A stretch of DNA of 64,000 bases from Megalopta genalis. Taxonomy: Eukaryota; Arthropoda; Insecta; Hymenoptera; Halictidae. Positions 39,701 to 53,000 of the stretch are shown here, piece after piece; position 1 is the first letter of the stretch; every line of letters begins with the position of its first letter. Where the stretch lies: assembly GCF_051020955.1 (NCBI RefSeq), contig NC_135017.1, positions 32,210,689 through 32,274,688 of the forward strand, written 5' to 3'. The notes below the pieces were generated by a model that was not told the origin of the DNA, made no database searches, and was given only the letters and a program-made list of their open reading frames with translations. Made by a program: the position numbers and the translations under genes.

Positions 39701-41854
39701 TTCAAATCAATGCGATGTAGAAGGTTCAGCTTCAAATACATACGACACATATGATTTAGTTTCAAATACTTCCGATATAAATGATATAGCTTCAAAAGCT
39801 GGTGGAACAAACGAGGTAGCTTCAATTCCATGCGAAACAAATGATTTAGCTTCAAATCAATGCGAAGTAGATGGCTTAGCTTTAAATTCATGCGAAACGA
39901 AAGATTCAGCTTCAAATACTTGCGATATAAGTGATATAGCTTCAAATACATGCGAAACGAACGAGTTAGCTTCAAATGCATGCGAAACACATGATTCAGC
40001 AGCAAATCAATGCGATGTAGGAGGTTTAGCTTCAAAACCATGCCAAACACATGATTTAGCTTCAAATCCATGGAATGTAGAAGGTTTAGCTTCAAATCCA
40101 TGCGAAACACATTATTTAGCTGCAAATCAGTGCGAAGTAGAAGGATCAGGTTCAAATCCATGCGATTCAAATGGTTCATCTTCAAATACTTGTGAAAGAC
40201 ATGATTTAGCTTCAACTGCATGCGAAACAAACGAGTTAGCTTCAAATCCATGCGAAACACATGACTTAGCTTCAAAGCAATGCGATGTAGAAGGATTAGC
40301 TTCAAATCCATGCAAAACACGTGATTTAGCTTCCAATTAATTCGAAGTAGAAGGCTTAGCTTCAAATACTTATGATATACATGATATAGCTTCAAATGTA
40401 GGCGGAAAAAACGAGTTAGCTTCAACTCCATGCGAAAGACATGATTTAGCTTCAAATAAATACGAAGTAGAAGGCTTAGCTTCAAATTCATGCGTAACGA
40501 AAGATTCAGCTTCAAATACTTGCGATATAAGTGATATAGCTTCAAATACAGGCGAAACGAACGAGTTAGCTTCAAATGCATGCGAAACACATGATTCAGC
40601 TGCAAATCAATGCGATGTAGGAGGTTTAGCTTCAAAACCATGCCAAACACATGATTTAGCTTCAAATCCATGGGATGTAGAAGGTTTAGCTTCAAATCCA
40701 TGCGAAACACATTATTTAGCTGCAAATCAGTGCGAAGTAGAAGGATCAAGTTCAAATCCATGCGATTCAAATGGTTCATCTTCAAATACTTGTGAAAGAC
40801 ATGATTTAGCTTCAGCTGCATGCGAAACAAACGAGTTAGCTTCAAAACCATGCGAAACACATGATTTAGCTTCAAATCAATGCGAAGTAGATGGCTTAGC
40901 TTCAAATCCATGCGAAACAGATGGTTCAGCTACAAATACTTGTGACATACATTAGTTAGCTACAACTGCATGCGAAACAAACGAGTTACCTTCAAAACCA
41001 TGCGAAACACATGATTTAGCTTCAAATCCATGCGAAACAAATGATTTAGCTTCAAACACTTGGGGTATAAGTGATATAGCTTCAAATGCAGACTAATCAA
41101 ACGAGTTAGCTTCAAAATCCACGCGATATACATGATTCAGCTTCAAATACTTGCGATATAAGTGATGTAGATTCAACTGCAGGCGAAACGAACGAGTTAG
41201 CTTCAAATCCATGCGAAACACATGATTTAGCTGCAAATCAATGCGATGTAGAAGGTTTAGCTTCAAATCCATAAGATAAACTAGATTTAGCTTCAAATCA
41301 ATGCGATGTAGAAGGTTCAGCTTCAAATACATACGACACATATGATTTAGTTTCAAATACTTCCGATATAAATGATATAGCTTCAAAAGCTGGTGGAACA
41401 AACGAGGTAGCTTCAATTCCATGCGAAACAAATGATTTAGCTTCAAATCAATGCGAAGTAGATGGCTTAGCTTTAAATTCATGCGAAACGAAAGATTCAG
41501 CTTCAAATACTTGCGATATAAGTGATATAGCTTCAAATACAGGCGAAACGAACGAGTTAGCTTCAAATGCATGCGAAACACATGATTCAGCAGCAAATCA
41601 ATGCGATGTAGGAGGTTTAGCTTCAAAACCATGCCAAACACATGATTTAGCTTCAAATCCATGGAATGTAGAAGGTTTAGCTTCAAATCCATGCGAAACA
41701 CATTATTTAGCTGCAAATCAGTGCGAAGTAGAAGGATCAGGTTCAAATCCATGCGATTCAAATGGTTCATCTTCAAATACTTGTGAAAGACATGATTTAG
41801 CTTCAACTGCATGCGAAACAAACGAGTTAGCTTCAAATCCATGCGAAACACATG
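33757..41854 (+). repeat. Tandem duplication, period 4,024 bp
   Basis: Positions 33757 to about 37830 match 37781 to about 41854, with an exact offset of 4,024 bp throughout. The period is 134 units plus four bases. Four units with one extra A lie in each period, near 34237, 34958, 35498 and 37090 (CTTCAAAATCCACG, or CTTCATAATCCACG in the second), which accounts for the remainder exactly. Differences are rare; one I noticed is ATACATGCGAAACG near 39947 against ATACAGGCGAAACG near 35923. Each copy contains one complete 1,591-bp repeat. Confidence 0.92.
34211..34260 (+). repeat. Extra-A signature unit (GCAGACTAATC + CAAAATCCACG)
   Basis: A unit reading GCAGACTAATCAAACGAG followed by a P unit with CTTCAAAATCCACGCG, one base longer than usual. 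Similar pairs occur near 10984, 12183, 34930, 35470, 37062, 38237, 38960, 39500, 41090, 42680, 44305, 45595, 50850, 53280 and 62285. It marks the start of each 1,591-bp repeat and explains why many large periods are one base more than a multiple of 30. Confidence 0.85.
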
Positions 41855-44304
41855 ACTTAGCTTCAAAGCAATGCGATGTAGAAGGATTAGCTTCAAATCC
41901 ATGCAAAACACGTGATTTATCTTCCAATTAATTCGAAGTAGAAGGCTTAGCTTCAAATACTTATGATATACATGATATAGCTTCAAATGTAGGCGGAAAA
42001 AACGAGTTAGCTTCAACTCCATGCGAAAGACATGATTTAGCTTCAAATAAATACGAAGTAGAAGGCTTAGCTTCAAATTCATGCGTAACGAAAGATTCAG
42101 CTTCAAATACTTGCGATATAAGTGATATAGCTTCAAATACAGGCGAAACGAACGAGTTAGCTTCAAATGCATGCGAAACACATGATTCAGCTGCAAATCA
42201 ATGCGATGTAGGAGGTTTAGCTTCAAAACCATGCCAAACACATGATTTAGCTTCAAATCCATGGGATGTAGAAGGTTTAGCTTCAAATCCATGCGAAACA
42301 CATTATTTAGCTGCAAATCAGTGCGAAGTAGAAGGATCAAGTTCAAATCCATGCGATTCAAATGGTTCATCTTCAAATACTTGTGAAAGACATGATTTAG
42401 CTTCAGCTGCATGCGAAACAAACGAGTTAGCTTCAAATCCATGCGAAACACATGATTTAGCTTCAAATCAATGCGAAGTAGATGGCTTAGCTTCAAATCC
42501 ATGCGAAACAGATGGTTCAGCTACAAATACTTGTGACATACATTAGTTAGCTACAACTGCATGCGAAACAAACGAGTTACCTTCAAAACCATGCGAAACA
42601 CATGATTTAGCTTCAAATCCATGCGAAACAAATGATTTAGCTTCAAACACTTGGGGTATAAGTGATATAGCTTCAAATGCAGACTAATCAAACGAGTTAG
42701 CTTCAAAATCCACGCGATATACATGATTCAGCTTCAAATACTTGCGATATAAGTGATGTAGATTCAACTGCAGGCGAAACGAACGAGTTAGCTTCAAATC
42801 CATGCGAAACACATGATTTAGCTGCAAATCAATGCGATGTAGAAGGTTTAGCTTCAAATCCATAAGATAAACTAGATTTAGCTTCAAATCAATGCGATGT
42901 AGAAGGTTCAGCTTCAAATACATACGACACATATGATTTAGTTTCAAATACTTCCGATATAAATGATATAGCTTCAAAAGCTGGTGGAACAAACGAGGTA
43001 GCTTCAATTCCATGCGAAACAAATGATTTAGCTTCAAATCAATGCGAAGTAGATGGCTTAGCTTTAAATTCATGCGAAACGAAAGATTCAGCTTCAAATA
43101 CTTGCGATATAAGTGATATAGCTTCAAATACAGGCGAAACGAACGAGTTAGCTTCAAATGCATGCGAAACACATGATTCAGCAGCAAATCAATGCGATGT
43201 AGGAGGTTTAGCTTCAAAACCATGCCAAACACATGATTTAGCTTCAAATCCATGGAATGTAGAAGGTTTAGCTTCAAATCCATGCGAAACACATTATTTA
43301 GCTGCAAATCAGTGCGAAGTAGAAGGATCAGGTTCAAATCCATGCGATTCAAATGGTTCATCTTCAAATACTTGTGAAAGACATGATTTAGCTTCAACTG
43401 CATGCGAAACAAACGAGTTAGCTTCAAATCCATGCGAAACACATGACTTAGCTTCAAAGCAATGCGATGTAGAAGGATTAGCTTCAAATCCATGCAAAAC
43501 ACGTGATTTATCTTCCAATTAATTCGAAGTAGAAGGCTTAGCTTCAAATACTTATGATATACATGATATAGCTTCAAATGTAGGCGGAAAAAACGAGTTA
43601 GCTTCAACTCCATGCGAAAGACATGATTTAGCTTCAAATAAATACGAAGTAGAAGGCTTAGCTTCAAATTCATGCGTAACGAAAGATTCAGCTTCAAATA
43701 CTTGCGATATAAGTGATATAGCTTCAAATACAGGCGAAACGAACGAGTTAGCTTCAAATGCATGCGAAACACATGATTCAGCTGCAAATCAATGCGATGT
43801 AGGAGGTTTAGCTTCAAAACCATGCCAAACACATGATTTAGCTTCAAATCCATGGGATGTAGAAGGTTTAGCTTCAAATCCATGCGAAACACATTATTTA
43901 GCTGCAAATCAGTGCGAAGTAGAAGGATCAAGTTCAAATCCATGCGATTCAAATGGTTCATCTTCAAATACTTGTGAAAGACATGATTTAGCTTCAGCTG
44001 CATGCGAAACAAACGAGTTAGCTTCAAATCCATGCGAAACACATGATTTAGCTTCAAATCAATGCGAAGTAGATGGCTTAGCTTCAAATCCATGCGAAAC
44101 AGATGGTTCAGCTACAAATACTTGTGACATACATTAGTTAGCTACAACTGCATGCGAAACAAACGAGTTACCTTCAAAACCATGCGAAACACATGATTTA
44201 GCTTCAAATCAATGTGATGTATAAGGTTTAGCTTCAAATCCATGCGAAACAAATGATTTAGCTTCAAACACTTGGGGTATAAGTGATATAGCTTCAAATG
44301 CAGA
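35478..44304 (+). repeat. 1,591-bp higher-order repeats, four nearly complete copies plus a truncated one
   Basis: Copies start at 35478, 37069, 39502, 41093 and 42684, with spacings of 1,591, 2,433, 1,591 and 1,591 bp; a later related copy starts at 44305 after 1,621 bp. The period is 53 units plus the one extra A of CTTCAAAATCCACG at the start. The copy at 37069 is truncated near 37830 by the 4,024-bp duplication junction, and the copy at 42684 has gained one 30-bp unit near 44210. Each nearly complete copy shows a minus-strand open frame of 469 codons. Copies 41093 and 42684 share ATTTATCTTCC near 41915/43506, so they are each other's closest relatives. Confidence 0.92.
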
Positions 44305-44945
44305 CTAATCAAACGAGTTAGCTTCAAAATCCACGCGATACACATGATTCAGCTTCAAATACTTGCGATATAAGTGATGTAGATTCAACTGCAGGCGAAA
44401 CGAACGAGTTAGCTTCAAATCCATGCGAAACACATGATTTAGCTGCAAATCAATGCGATGTAGAAGGTTTAGCTTCAAATCCATAAGATAAACTAGATTT
44501 AGCTTCAAATCAATGCGATGTAGAAGGTTCAGCTTCAAATACATACGACACATATGATTTAGATTCAAATACTTCCGATATAAATGATATAGCTTCAAAA
44601 GCTGGTGGAACAAACGAGGTAGCTTCAATTCCATGCGAAACAAATGATTTAGCTTCAAATCAATGCGAAGTAGATGGCTTAGCTTTAAATTCATGCGAAA
44701 CGAAAGATTCAGCTTCAAATACTTGCGATATAAGTGATATTGCTTCAAATACAGGCGAAACGAACGAGTTAGCTTCAAATGCATGCGAAACATATGATTC
44801 AGCAGCAAATCAATGCGATGTAGGAGGTTTAGCTTCAAAACCATGCCAAACACATGATTTAGCTTCAAATCCATGGGATGTAGAAGGTTTAGCTTCAAAT
44901 CCATGCGAAACACATTATTTAGCTGCAAATCAGTGCGAAGTAGAA
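44305..44945 (+). repeat. Left part of a further 1,591-type copy
   Basis: This segment follows the same unit order as the start of the 1,591-bp repeats, with few changes (for example GATTTAGATTCAAATACTTCC near 44557 and CATATGATTCAGCAGC near 44792). Around 44950 it passes into the stretch rich in 1-bp indels, so the copy continues but no longer keeps a constant phase. Confidence 0.75.
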
Positions 44946-44949
44946 GGAT

Positions 44950-47140
44950 CAGTTCAAATCCATGCGATTCAAATGGTTCATCTTCAAATACTTGTGAAAG
45001 GACATGATTTAGCTTCAACTGCATGCGAAACAAACGAGTTAGCTTCAAATCCCATGCGAAACACATGACTTAGCTTCAAAGCAATGCGATGTAGAAGGAT
45101 TAGCTTCAAATCCATGCAAAACACGTGATTTAAGCTTCCAATTAATTCGAAGTAGCAGGCTTAGCTTCAATCCATGCGAAACAAATGGTTTAGCTTCAAA
45201 TACTTATGATATACATGATATAGCTTAAAATGTAGGCGGAAAAAACGAGTTAGCTTCAAATCCATGCGAAATACATGATTTAGCTTCAAATCAATGCGAA
45301 GTAGATGGCTTAGCTTTAAATTCATGCGAAACGAAAGATTCAGCTTCAAATACTTGCGATATAAGTGATATAGCTTCAAATACAGGCGAAACGAACGAGT
45401 TAGCTTCAAATGCATGCGAAACACATGATTCAGCAGCAAATCAATGCGATGTAGGAGGTTTAGCTTCAAAACCATGCCAAACACATGATTTAGCTTCAAA
45501 TCCATGGATGTAGAAGGTTTAGCTTCAAATCCATGCGAAAAAGATGATTTAGCTTCACACACTTGGGGTATAAGTGATATAGCTTCAAATGCAGACTAAT
45601 CAAACGAGTTAGCTTCAAAATCCACGCGATACACATGATTCAGCTTCAAATACTTGCGATATAAGTGATGTAGATTCAACTGCAGGCGAAACGAACGAGT
45701 TTAGCTTCAAATCCATGCGAAACACATGATTTTAGCTGCAATTCAATGCGATGTAGAAGGTTTAGCTTCAAATCCATAAGATAAACTAGATTTAGCTTCA
45801 AATCAATGCGATGTAGAAGGTTCAGCTTCAAATACATACGACACATATGATTTAGTTTCAAATACTTCCGATATAAATGATATAGCTTCAAAAGCTGGTG
45901 GAACAAACGAGGTAGCTTCAATTCCATGCGAAACAAATGATTTAGCTTCAAATCAATGCGAAAGTAGATGGCTTAGCTTTAAATTCATGCGAAACGAAAG
46001 ATTCAGCTTCAATTACTTGCGATATAAGTGATACAGCTTCAAATACAGGCGAATGAACGAGTTAGCTTCAAATCCATGCGAAACACATGATTTAGTCTGC
46101 AAATCAATGCGATGTAGAAGGTTTAGCTTCAAATCCATAAGATAAACTAGATTTAGCTTCAAATCAATGCGATGTAGAAGGTTCAGCTTCAAATACATAC
46201 GACACATATGATTTAGTTTCAAATACTTCCGATATAAATGATATAGCTTCAAAAGCTGGTGGAACAAACGAGGTAGCTTCAATTCCATGCGAAACAAATG
46301 ATTTAGCTTCAAATCAATGCGAAGTAGATGGCTTAGCTTTAAATTCATGCGAAACGAAAGATTCAACTTCAATACCTTGCGATATAAGTGATATAGCTTC
46401 AAATACAGACGAAACGAACGAGTTAGCTTCAAATGCATGCGTAACACATGATTCAGCAGCAAATCAATGCGATGTAGGAGGTTTAGCTTCAAAACCATGC
46501 CAAACACATGATTTAGCTTCAAATCATGGGATGTAGAAGGTTTAGCTTCAAATCCATGCGAAACACATATTTAGCTGCAAATCAGTGCGAAGTAGAAGGA
46601 TCAGGTTCAAATCCATGCGATTCAAATGGTTCATCTTCAAATACTTGTGAAAGACATGATTTAGCTTCAACTGCATGCGAAACAAACGAGTTAGCTTCAA
46701 ATCCATGCGAAAACACATGACTTAGCTTCAAAGCAATGCGATGTAGAAGGATTAGCTTCAAATCCATGCAAAACACGTGATTTAGCTTCCAATTAATTCG
46801 AAGTAGAAGGCTTAGCTTCAAATACTTATGATATACATGATATAGCTTCAAATGTAGGCGGAAAAAACGAGTTAGCTTCAAATCCATGCGAAAGACATGA
46901 TTTAGCTTCAAATAAATACGAAGTAGAAGGCTTAGCTTCAAATTCATGCGTAACGAAAGATTCAGCTTCAAATACTTGCGATATAAGTGATAAGCTTCAA
47001 ATACAGGCGAAACGAACGAGTTAGCTTCAAATGCATGCGAAACACATGATTCAGCTGCAAATCAATGCGATGTAGGAGGTTTAGCTTCAAAACCATGCCA
47101 AACACATGATTTAGCTTCAAATCCATGGGATGTAGAGAGG
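44950..47140 (+). repeat. Satellite segment with a burst of 1-bp indels
   Basis: I count about 16 single-base indels. Deletions lie near 44952, 45170, 45507, 46053, 46526, 46568 and 46991. Insertions lie near 45000, 45051, 45132, 45702, 45732, 45962, 46095, 46711 and 47137. Examples are AAATCCCATGCG for AAATCCATGCG and CATGGATG for CATGGGATG. Several affect short homopolymers. Unit order still follows the 1,591-bp repeat, with partial blocks repeated near 45615-46000 and 46055-46380. Such clustering resembles uncorrected long-read errors or a low-quality consensus patch, and sequence after 47140 is regular again. Confidence 0.85.
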
Positions 47141-48360
47141 TTTAGCTTCAAATCCATGCGAAACACATTATTTAGCTGCAAATCAGTGCGAAGTAGAAGG
47201 ATCAAGTTCAAATCCATGCGATTCAAATGGTTCATCTTCAAATACTTGTGAAAGACATGATTTAGCTTCAGCTGCATGCGAAACAAACGAGTTAGCTTCA
47301 AATCCATGCGAAACACATGATTTAGCTTCAAATCAATGCGATGCAGAAGGATTAGCTTCAAATCCATGCAAAACTCGTCATTTAGCTACCAATTAATACG
47401 AAGTAGAAGGCTTAGCTTCAAATCCATGCGAAACAAATGGTTTAGCTTCAAATACTTGTGATATACGTTATTTAGATTTAACTGCATGCGCAAAGAACTA
47501 GTTAGCTTCAAATCCATGCGAAACACATTATTTAGCTGCAAATCAGTGCGAAGTAGAAGGATCAAGTTCAAATCCATGCGATTCAAATGGTTCATCTTCA
47601 AATACTTGTGAAAGACATGATTTAGCTTCAGCTGCATGCGAAACAAACGAGTTAGCTTCAAATCCATGCGAAACACATGATTTAGCTTCAAATCAATGCG
47701 AAGTAGAAGGCTTAGCTTCAACCCCATACGAATCGAATGATTTAGCTTCAAATACTTGCGAATATGAGGGATACAGCTTCAAATGCATGCGAAACCAACC
47801 AGTTAGCTTCAAGACCACGCGAAACACATGATTTACCTTCAAATCAATGCGATTTAGATGGCTGAGCTTCAAATCCATGAGGATCAAACGATTTAGCTTC
47901 AAATACTTGCGAAACAAATGGATTTGCTTCGGATACTTGTGATAAACATGATTTTTATTCAACTCCATGCCAGACAAACGAATTAGCTTCTAATCAATGC
48001 GACACACATGATTTAGCCTCAAATCAATTGCGAAGTAGAAGGCTTAGCTTCAAATCAATGCGAAACAAATTGTTTAGATTCAGATACATGTGATAAACAT
48101 GATTTAGCTTCAACTGCATGTGAAACGAAGGAGTTAGCTTCAAATCAATTCGAAACACATGGTTTATCTTCAAACCAATGCGAAGTAGAAGGTTTAGCTT
48201 CGAATCCAAGCGAAACACATGATTTAGCTTCAAATCAATGCGATGTAGAAGGTTTAGCTTCAAATCCATGCGAAACTAATGATTTAGCTTCGAACACGTG
48301 GGATACAAGTGATATAGATTCAAATGCAGACGAAACAAACGAGCTAGCATCAAATCCAAG
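47140..48360 (+). repeat. Satellite stretch, moderately diverged
   Basis: The first part (47140-47700) is regular and contains two near copies of a block (about 47157-47340 and 47517-47700, offset 360 bp). From about 47700 the units diverge more, for example AACCCCATACGAATCG near 47720, TGCGAATATGAGGGATACAG near 47756, and CAAATCAATTGCGAAG near 48020 with one extra base. The GAATATGAGGGATACAG variant links this stretch to the 570-bp repeats to the right. No gene is visible. Confidence 0.7.
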
Positions 48361-50070
48361 CGAAACACATGATTTAGCTGCAAATCAATGCGATGTAGAA
48401 GGATAAGCTTCAAATCCATGTAAAACAAATGATTTAGCACAAGTACTTGCGATATAAGTAATATAGCTTCAAATGCAGGGGAAACACATGATTTAGCTTC
48501 CAATCAATGCTTTGTAGAAGGTTCAGCTTCAAATCCATTCGAAACAAATGATTTAGCTTCAAACACGTGGGATATAAGTGATATAGATTCAACTGCAGGC
48601 GAAACGAACGAGTTAGCTTCAAATCCATGCGAAACACATGATGTAGCTGCAAATCAATGGGAAGTATAAGGCTTAGCTTCAAATACATGCGAGACAAATG
48701 GTTTAGCTTCAACTACTTGTGATATACATGATTTAGCTTCAACTGCATGCGAAACAAACGAGCTATCTTCAAATACATGCAAAACACATGATTTAGCTTC
48801 AAATCAACGCGAAGAAGAAGGCTTAGCTTCAAATCTATGCGAAACGAAAGATTTAGTTTCAAATACTTGCGAATATGAGGGATACAGCTTCAAATGCATG
48901 CGAAACAAACAAGTTAGCTTCACATCTGCGCGAAACACATGATTTAGCTGCAAATCAATGCGATGTAGAAGGGTAAGCTTCAAATCCATGTAAAACAAAT
49001 GATTTAGCACAAGTACTTGCGATATAAGTAATATAACTTCAAATGCAGGGGAAACACATGATTTAGCTTCCAATCAATGCTTTGTAGAAGGTTCAGCTTC
49101 AAATCCATTCGAAACAAATGATTTAGCTTCAAACACGTGGGATATAAGTGATATAGATTCAACTGCAGGCGAAACGAACGAGTTAGCTTCAAATCCATGC
49201 GAAACACATGATGTAGCTGCAAATCAATGGGAAGTATAAGGCTTAGCTTCAAATACATGCGAGACAAATGGTTTAGCTTCAACTACTTGTGATATACATG
49301 ATTTAGCTTATACTGCATGCGAAACAAACGAGCTATCTTCAAATACATGCAAAACACATGATTTAGCTTCAAATCAACGCGAAGAAGAAGGCTTAGCTTC
49401 AAATCTATGCGAAACGAAAGATTTAGTTTCAAATACTTGCGAATATGAGGGATACAGCTTCAAATGCATGCGAAACAAACAAGTTAGCTTCACATCTGCG
49501 CGAAACACATGATTTAGCTGCAAATCAATGCGATGTAGAAGGGTAAGCTTCAAATCCATGTAAAACAAATGATTTAGCACAAGTACTTGCGATATAAGTA
49601 ATATAACTTCAAATGCAGGGGAAACACATGATTTAGCTTCCAATCAATGCTTTGTAGAAGGTTCAGCTTCAAATCCATTCGAAACAAATGATTTAGCTTC
49701 AAACACGTGGGATATAAGTGATATAGATTCAACTGCAGGCGAAACGAACGAGTTAGCTTCAAATCCATGCGAAACACACGATGTAGCTGCAAATCAATGG
49801 GAAGTATAAGGCTTAGCTTCAAATACATGCGAGACAAATGGTTTAGCTTCAACTACTTGTGATATACATGATTTAGCTTCAACTGCATGCGAAACAAACG
49901 AGCTATCTTCAAATACATGCGAAACACATGATTTAGCTTCAAATCAACGCGAAGAAGAAGGCTTAGCTTCAAATCTATGCGAAACGAAAGATTTAGTTTC
50001 AAATACTTGCGAATATGAGGGATACAGCTTCAAATGCATGCGAAACAAACAAGTTAGCTTCACATCTGCG
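48361..50070 (+). repeat. Triple tandem repeat, period 570 bp
   Basis: Three copies start at 48361, 48931 and 49501, each exactly 19 units. They share the unusual unit GATTTAGCACAAGTACTTGC (near 48433, 49003, 49573) and TGCGAATATGAGGGATACAG at the right end. The third copy is marked by ACACGATGTAGC near 49787 and TGCGAAACACATG near 49918, where the first two copies have ACATGATGTAGC and TGCAAAACACATG. At 50071 the sequence leaves the 570-bp pattern. Confidence 0.92.
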
Positions 50071-53000
50071 CGAAACACATGATTTAGCTTCATATCCATG
50101 CGAAACACATAATTTACCTGAAAATCAATGCTATGTAGAAGGTTTAGCTTCAAATCCAAGCGAAACAAACGATTTAGCATCAGATACTTGCGATATAATT
50201 GATATAGCTTCAAATGCAGGGGAAACAAACGAGTTAGCTTTAAATCCATGCAAAACACATGATTAAGCTTCAAATCAATTCTATATAGAAGGTTTAGCTT
50301 CAAATCCAAGTGAAACAAATGATTTAGCTTCAAACACTTGGGATATAAGCGATATAGCTTCAAATGCAGACGAATCAAACGAGTTAGCATGAAAATCCAT
50401 GCGTTACGCATGATTTAGCTTCAAATCAATGCGAAGTAGAAGGATTAGCTTCAAATCCATGCGAATCAAATGATTTAGGTTCAAATAAAGAAGATGTAGA
50501 AGGTTTAGATTCAAATCCATGCGAAACAAAAGATTTAGCACCAGATACTTGCTATACAAGTGATATAGCTTCAAATTCAGGGGATACAAACGAGTTAGCT
50601 TCAAATCCAAGCGAAAATATGATTTAGCTTCAAATTAATGCGATGTAGAAGGTTTAGCTTCAAATCCATACGAATAAAATGATTTAGCTTCAAATATTTG
50701 TGATAAACATGATTTAGCTTCAACTGCATGCGGAACAAATGATTTAGCATCAGATACTTGCGATATAATTGAAATAGCTTCAAATGCAGGCGAAACAAAT
50801 GATTTAGCTTCAAACACTTGGGGTATAAGTGATATAGCTTCAAATGCAGACTAATCAAACGAGTTAGCTTCAAAATCCACGCGATACACATGATTCAGCT
50901 TCAAATACTTGCGATATAAGTGATGTAGATTCAACTGCAGGCGAGACGAACGAGTTAGCTTCAAATCAATGCGATGTAGGAGGTTTAGCTTCAAATCCAT
51001 GCGAAACAAATGATTTAGCATCAGATGCTTGCTATATAAGTGATATAGCTTCAAATGCAGGGGAAAAAAGGAGTTAGATTCAAATCCATGCAAAACACAT
51101 GATTAAGCTTCAAATCAATGCTATGTAGAAGGTTTAGCTTCAAATCCATGCGAAACACACGATTTAGCTTCAAATACTTGCGATATAAGTGATATACCTT
51201 GAAATGCAGACGAATCAAACGAGTTAGCTTCAAAATCCATGAGATACACATGATTTAGATTCAAATCAATGCGAAACTCATGACTTAGCTTCAAATCAAT
51301 GCGAACTAGATGTCTTATCTTCAAAACCATGCGAAACAAATGATTTAGCTTCAAATCAATGCGAAGTAGAAGGGTTATCTTCAAATCCATGCGAAACGAA
51401 AGATTTTGCTTTAAATACTTGCGAATATAAGTGATATAGCTTCAAATGCAGGCGAAACAAACGAGTTAGCTACAAATCCATGCGAAACACATGATTTAGC
51501 TTCAAACCAATGCGATGTAGAAGGTTTAGCTTCAAATCCGCGCGAAACAAATGATTTACATTCAAAAACCTGCGATATAAGTGATATAGCTTCAAATGCA
51601 GGAGAGACAAATGACTTAACCCCAAATTCATGCGAAACACAAGATTTAGCTGCAAATCAATGCGAAGTAGAAGGCTTATCTTCAAATCCATCCTATACAA
51701 ATCGTTTAGCTTCAAATACTTGTGATATACATGATTTAGCTTCAGCTGCATTCGAAACAGACGGGTTAGCTTCGAATCCAAGCGAAATAAATTATTTAGC
51801 TTCAAAAGAATGTGAATTAGATGGCTTAGCTTCAAATCCATGCGAAACGAACGATTTAGTTTCAAATACTTGCGAATATGAGGGATACAGCTTCAAATGC
51901 ATGCGAAACAAACAAGTTAGCTTCACATCTGCGCGAAACACATGATTTAGCTGCAAATCAATGCGATGTAGAAGGGTAAGCTTCAAATCCATGTAAAACA
52001 AATGATTTAGCACAAGTACTTGCGATATAAGTAATATAACTTCAAATGCAGGGGAAACACATGATTTAGCTTCCAATCAATGCTTTGTAGAAGGTTCAGC
52101 TTCAAATCCATTCGAAACAAATGATTTAGCTTCAAACACGTGGGATATAAGTGATATAGATTCAACTGCAGGCGAAACGAACGAGTTAGCTTCAAATCCA
52201 TGCGAAACACACGATGTAGCTGCAAATCAATGGGAAGTATAAGGCTTAGCTTCAAATACATGCGAGACAAATGGTTTAGCTTCAACTACTTGTGATATAC
52301 ATGATTTAGCTTCAACTGCATGCGAAACAAACGAGCTATCTTCAAATACATGCGAAACACATGATTTAGCTTCAAATCAACGCGAAGAAGAAGGCTTAGC
52401 TTCAAATCTATGCGAAACGAAAGATTTAGTTTCAAATACTTGCGAATATGAGGGATACAGCTTCAAATGCATGCGAAACAAACAAGTTAGCTTCACATCT
52501 GCGCGAAACACATGATTTAGCTTCATATCCATGCGAAACACATAATTTACCTGAAAATCAATGCTATGTAGAAGGTTTAGCTTCAAATCCAAGCGAAACA
52601 AACGATTTAGCATCAGATACTTGCGATATAATTGATATAGCTTCAAATGCAGGGGAAACAAACGAGTTAGCTTTAAATCCATGCAAAACACATGATTAAG
52701 CTTCAAATCAATTCTATATAGAAGGTTTAGCTTCAAATCCAAGTGAAACAAATGATTTATCTTCAAACACTTGGGATATAAGCGATATAGCTTCAAATGC
52801 AGACGAATCAAACGAGTTAGCATGAAAATCCATGCGTTACGCATGATTTAGCTTCAAATCAATGCGAAGTAGAAGGATTAGCTTCAAATCCATGCGAATC
52901 AAATGATTTAGGTTCAAATAAAGAAGATGTAGAAGGTTTAGATTCAAATCCATGCGAAACAAAAGATTTAGCACCAGATACTTGCTATACAAGTGATATA

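Noticed and set aside
35478..44093. Minus-strand open frames of 469 codons as real genes
   Set aside because: They consist entirely of a 10-residue repeat from the satellite, start and stop at unit variants, and recur only because the 1,591-bp DNA segment was copied. No start context, non-repeat domain, signal or intron is visible.
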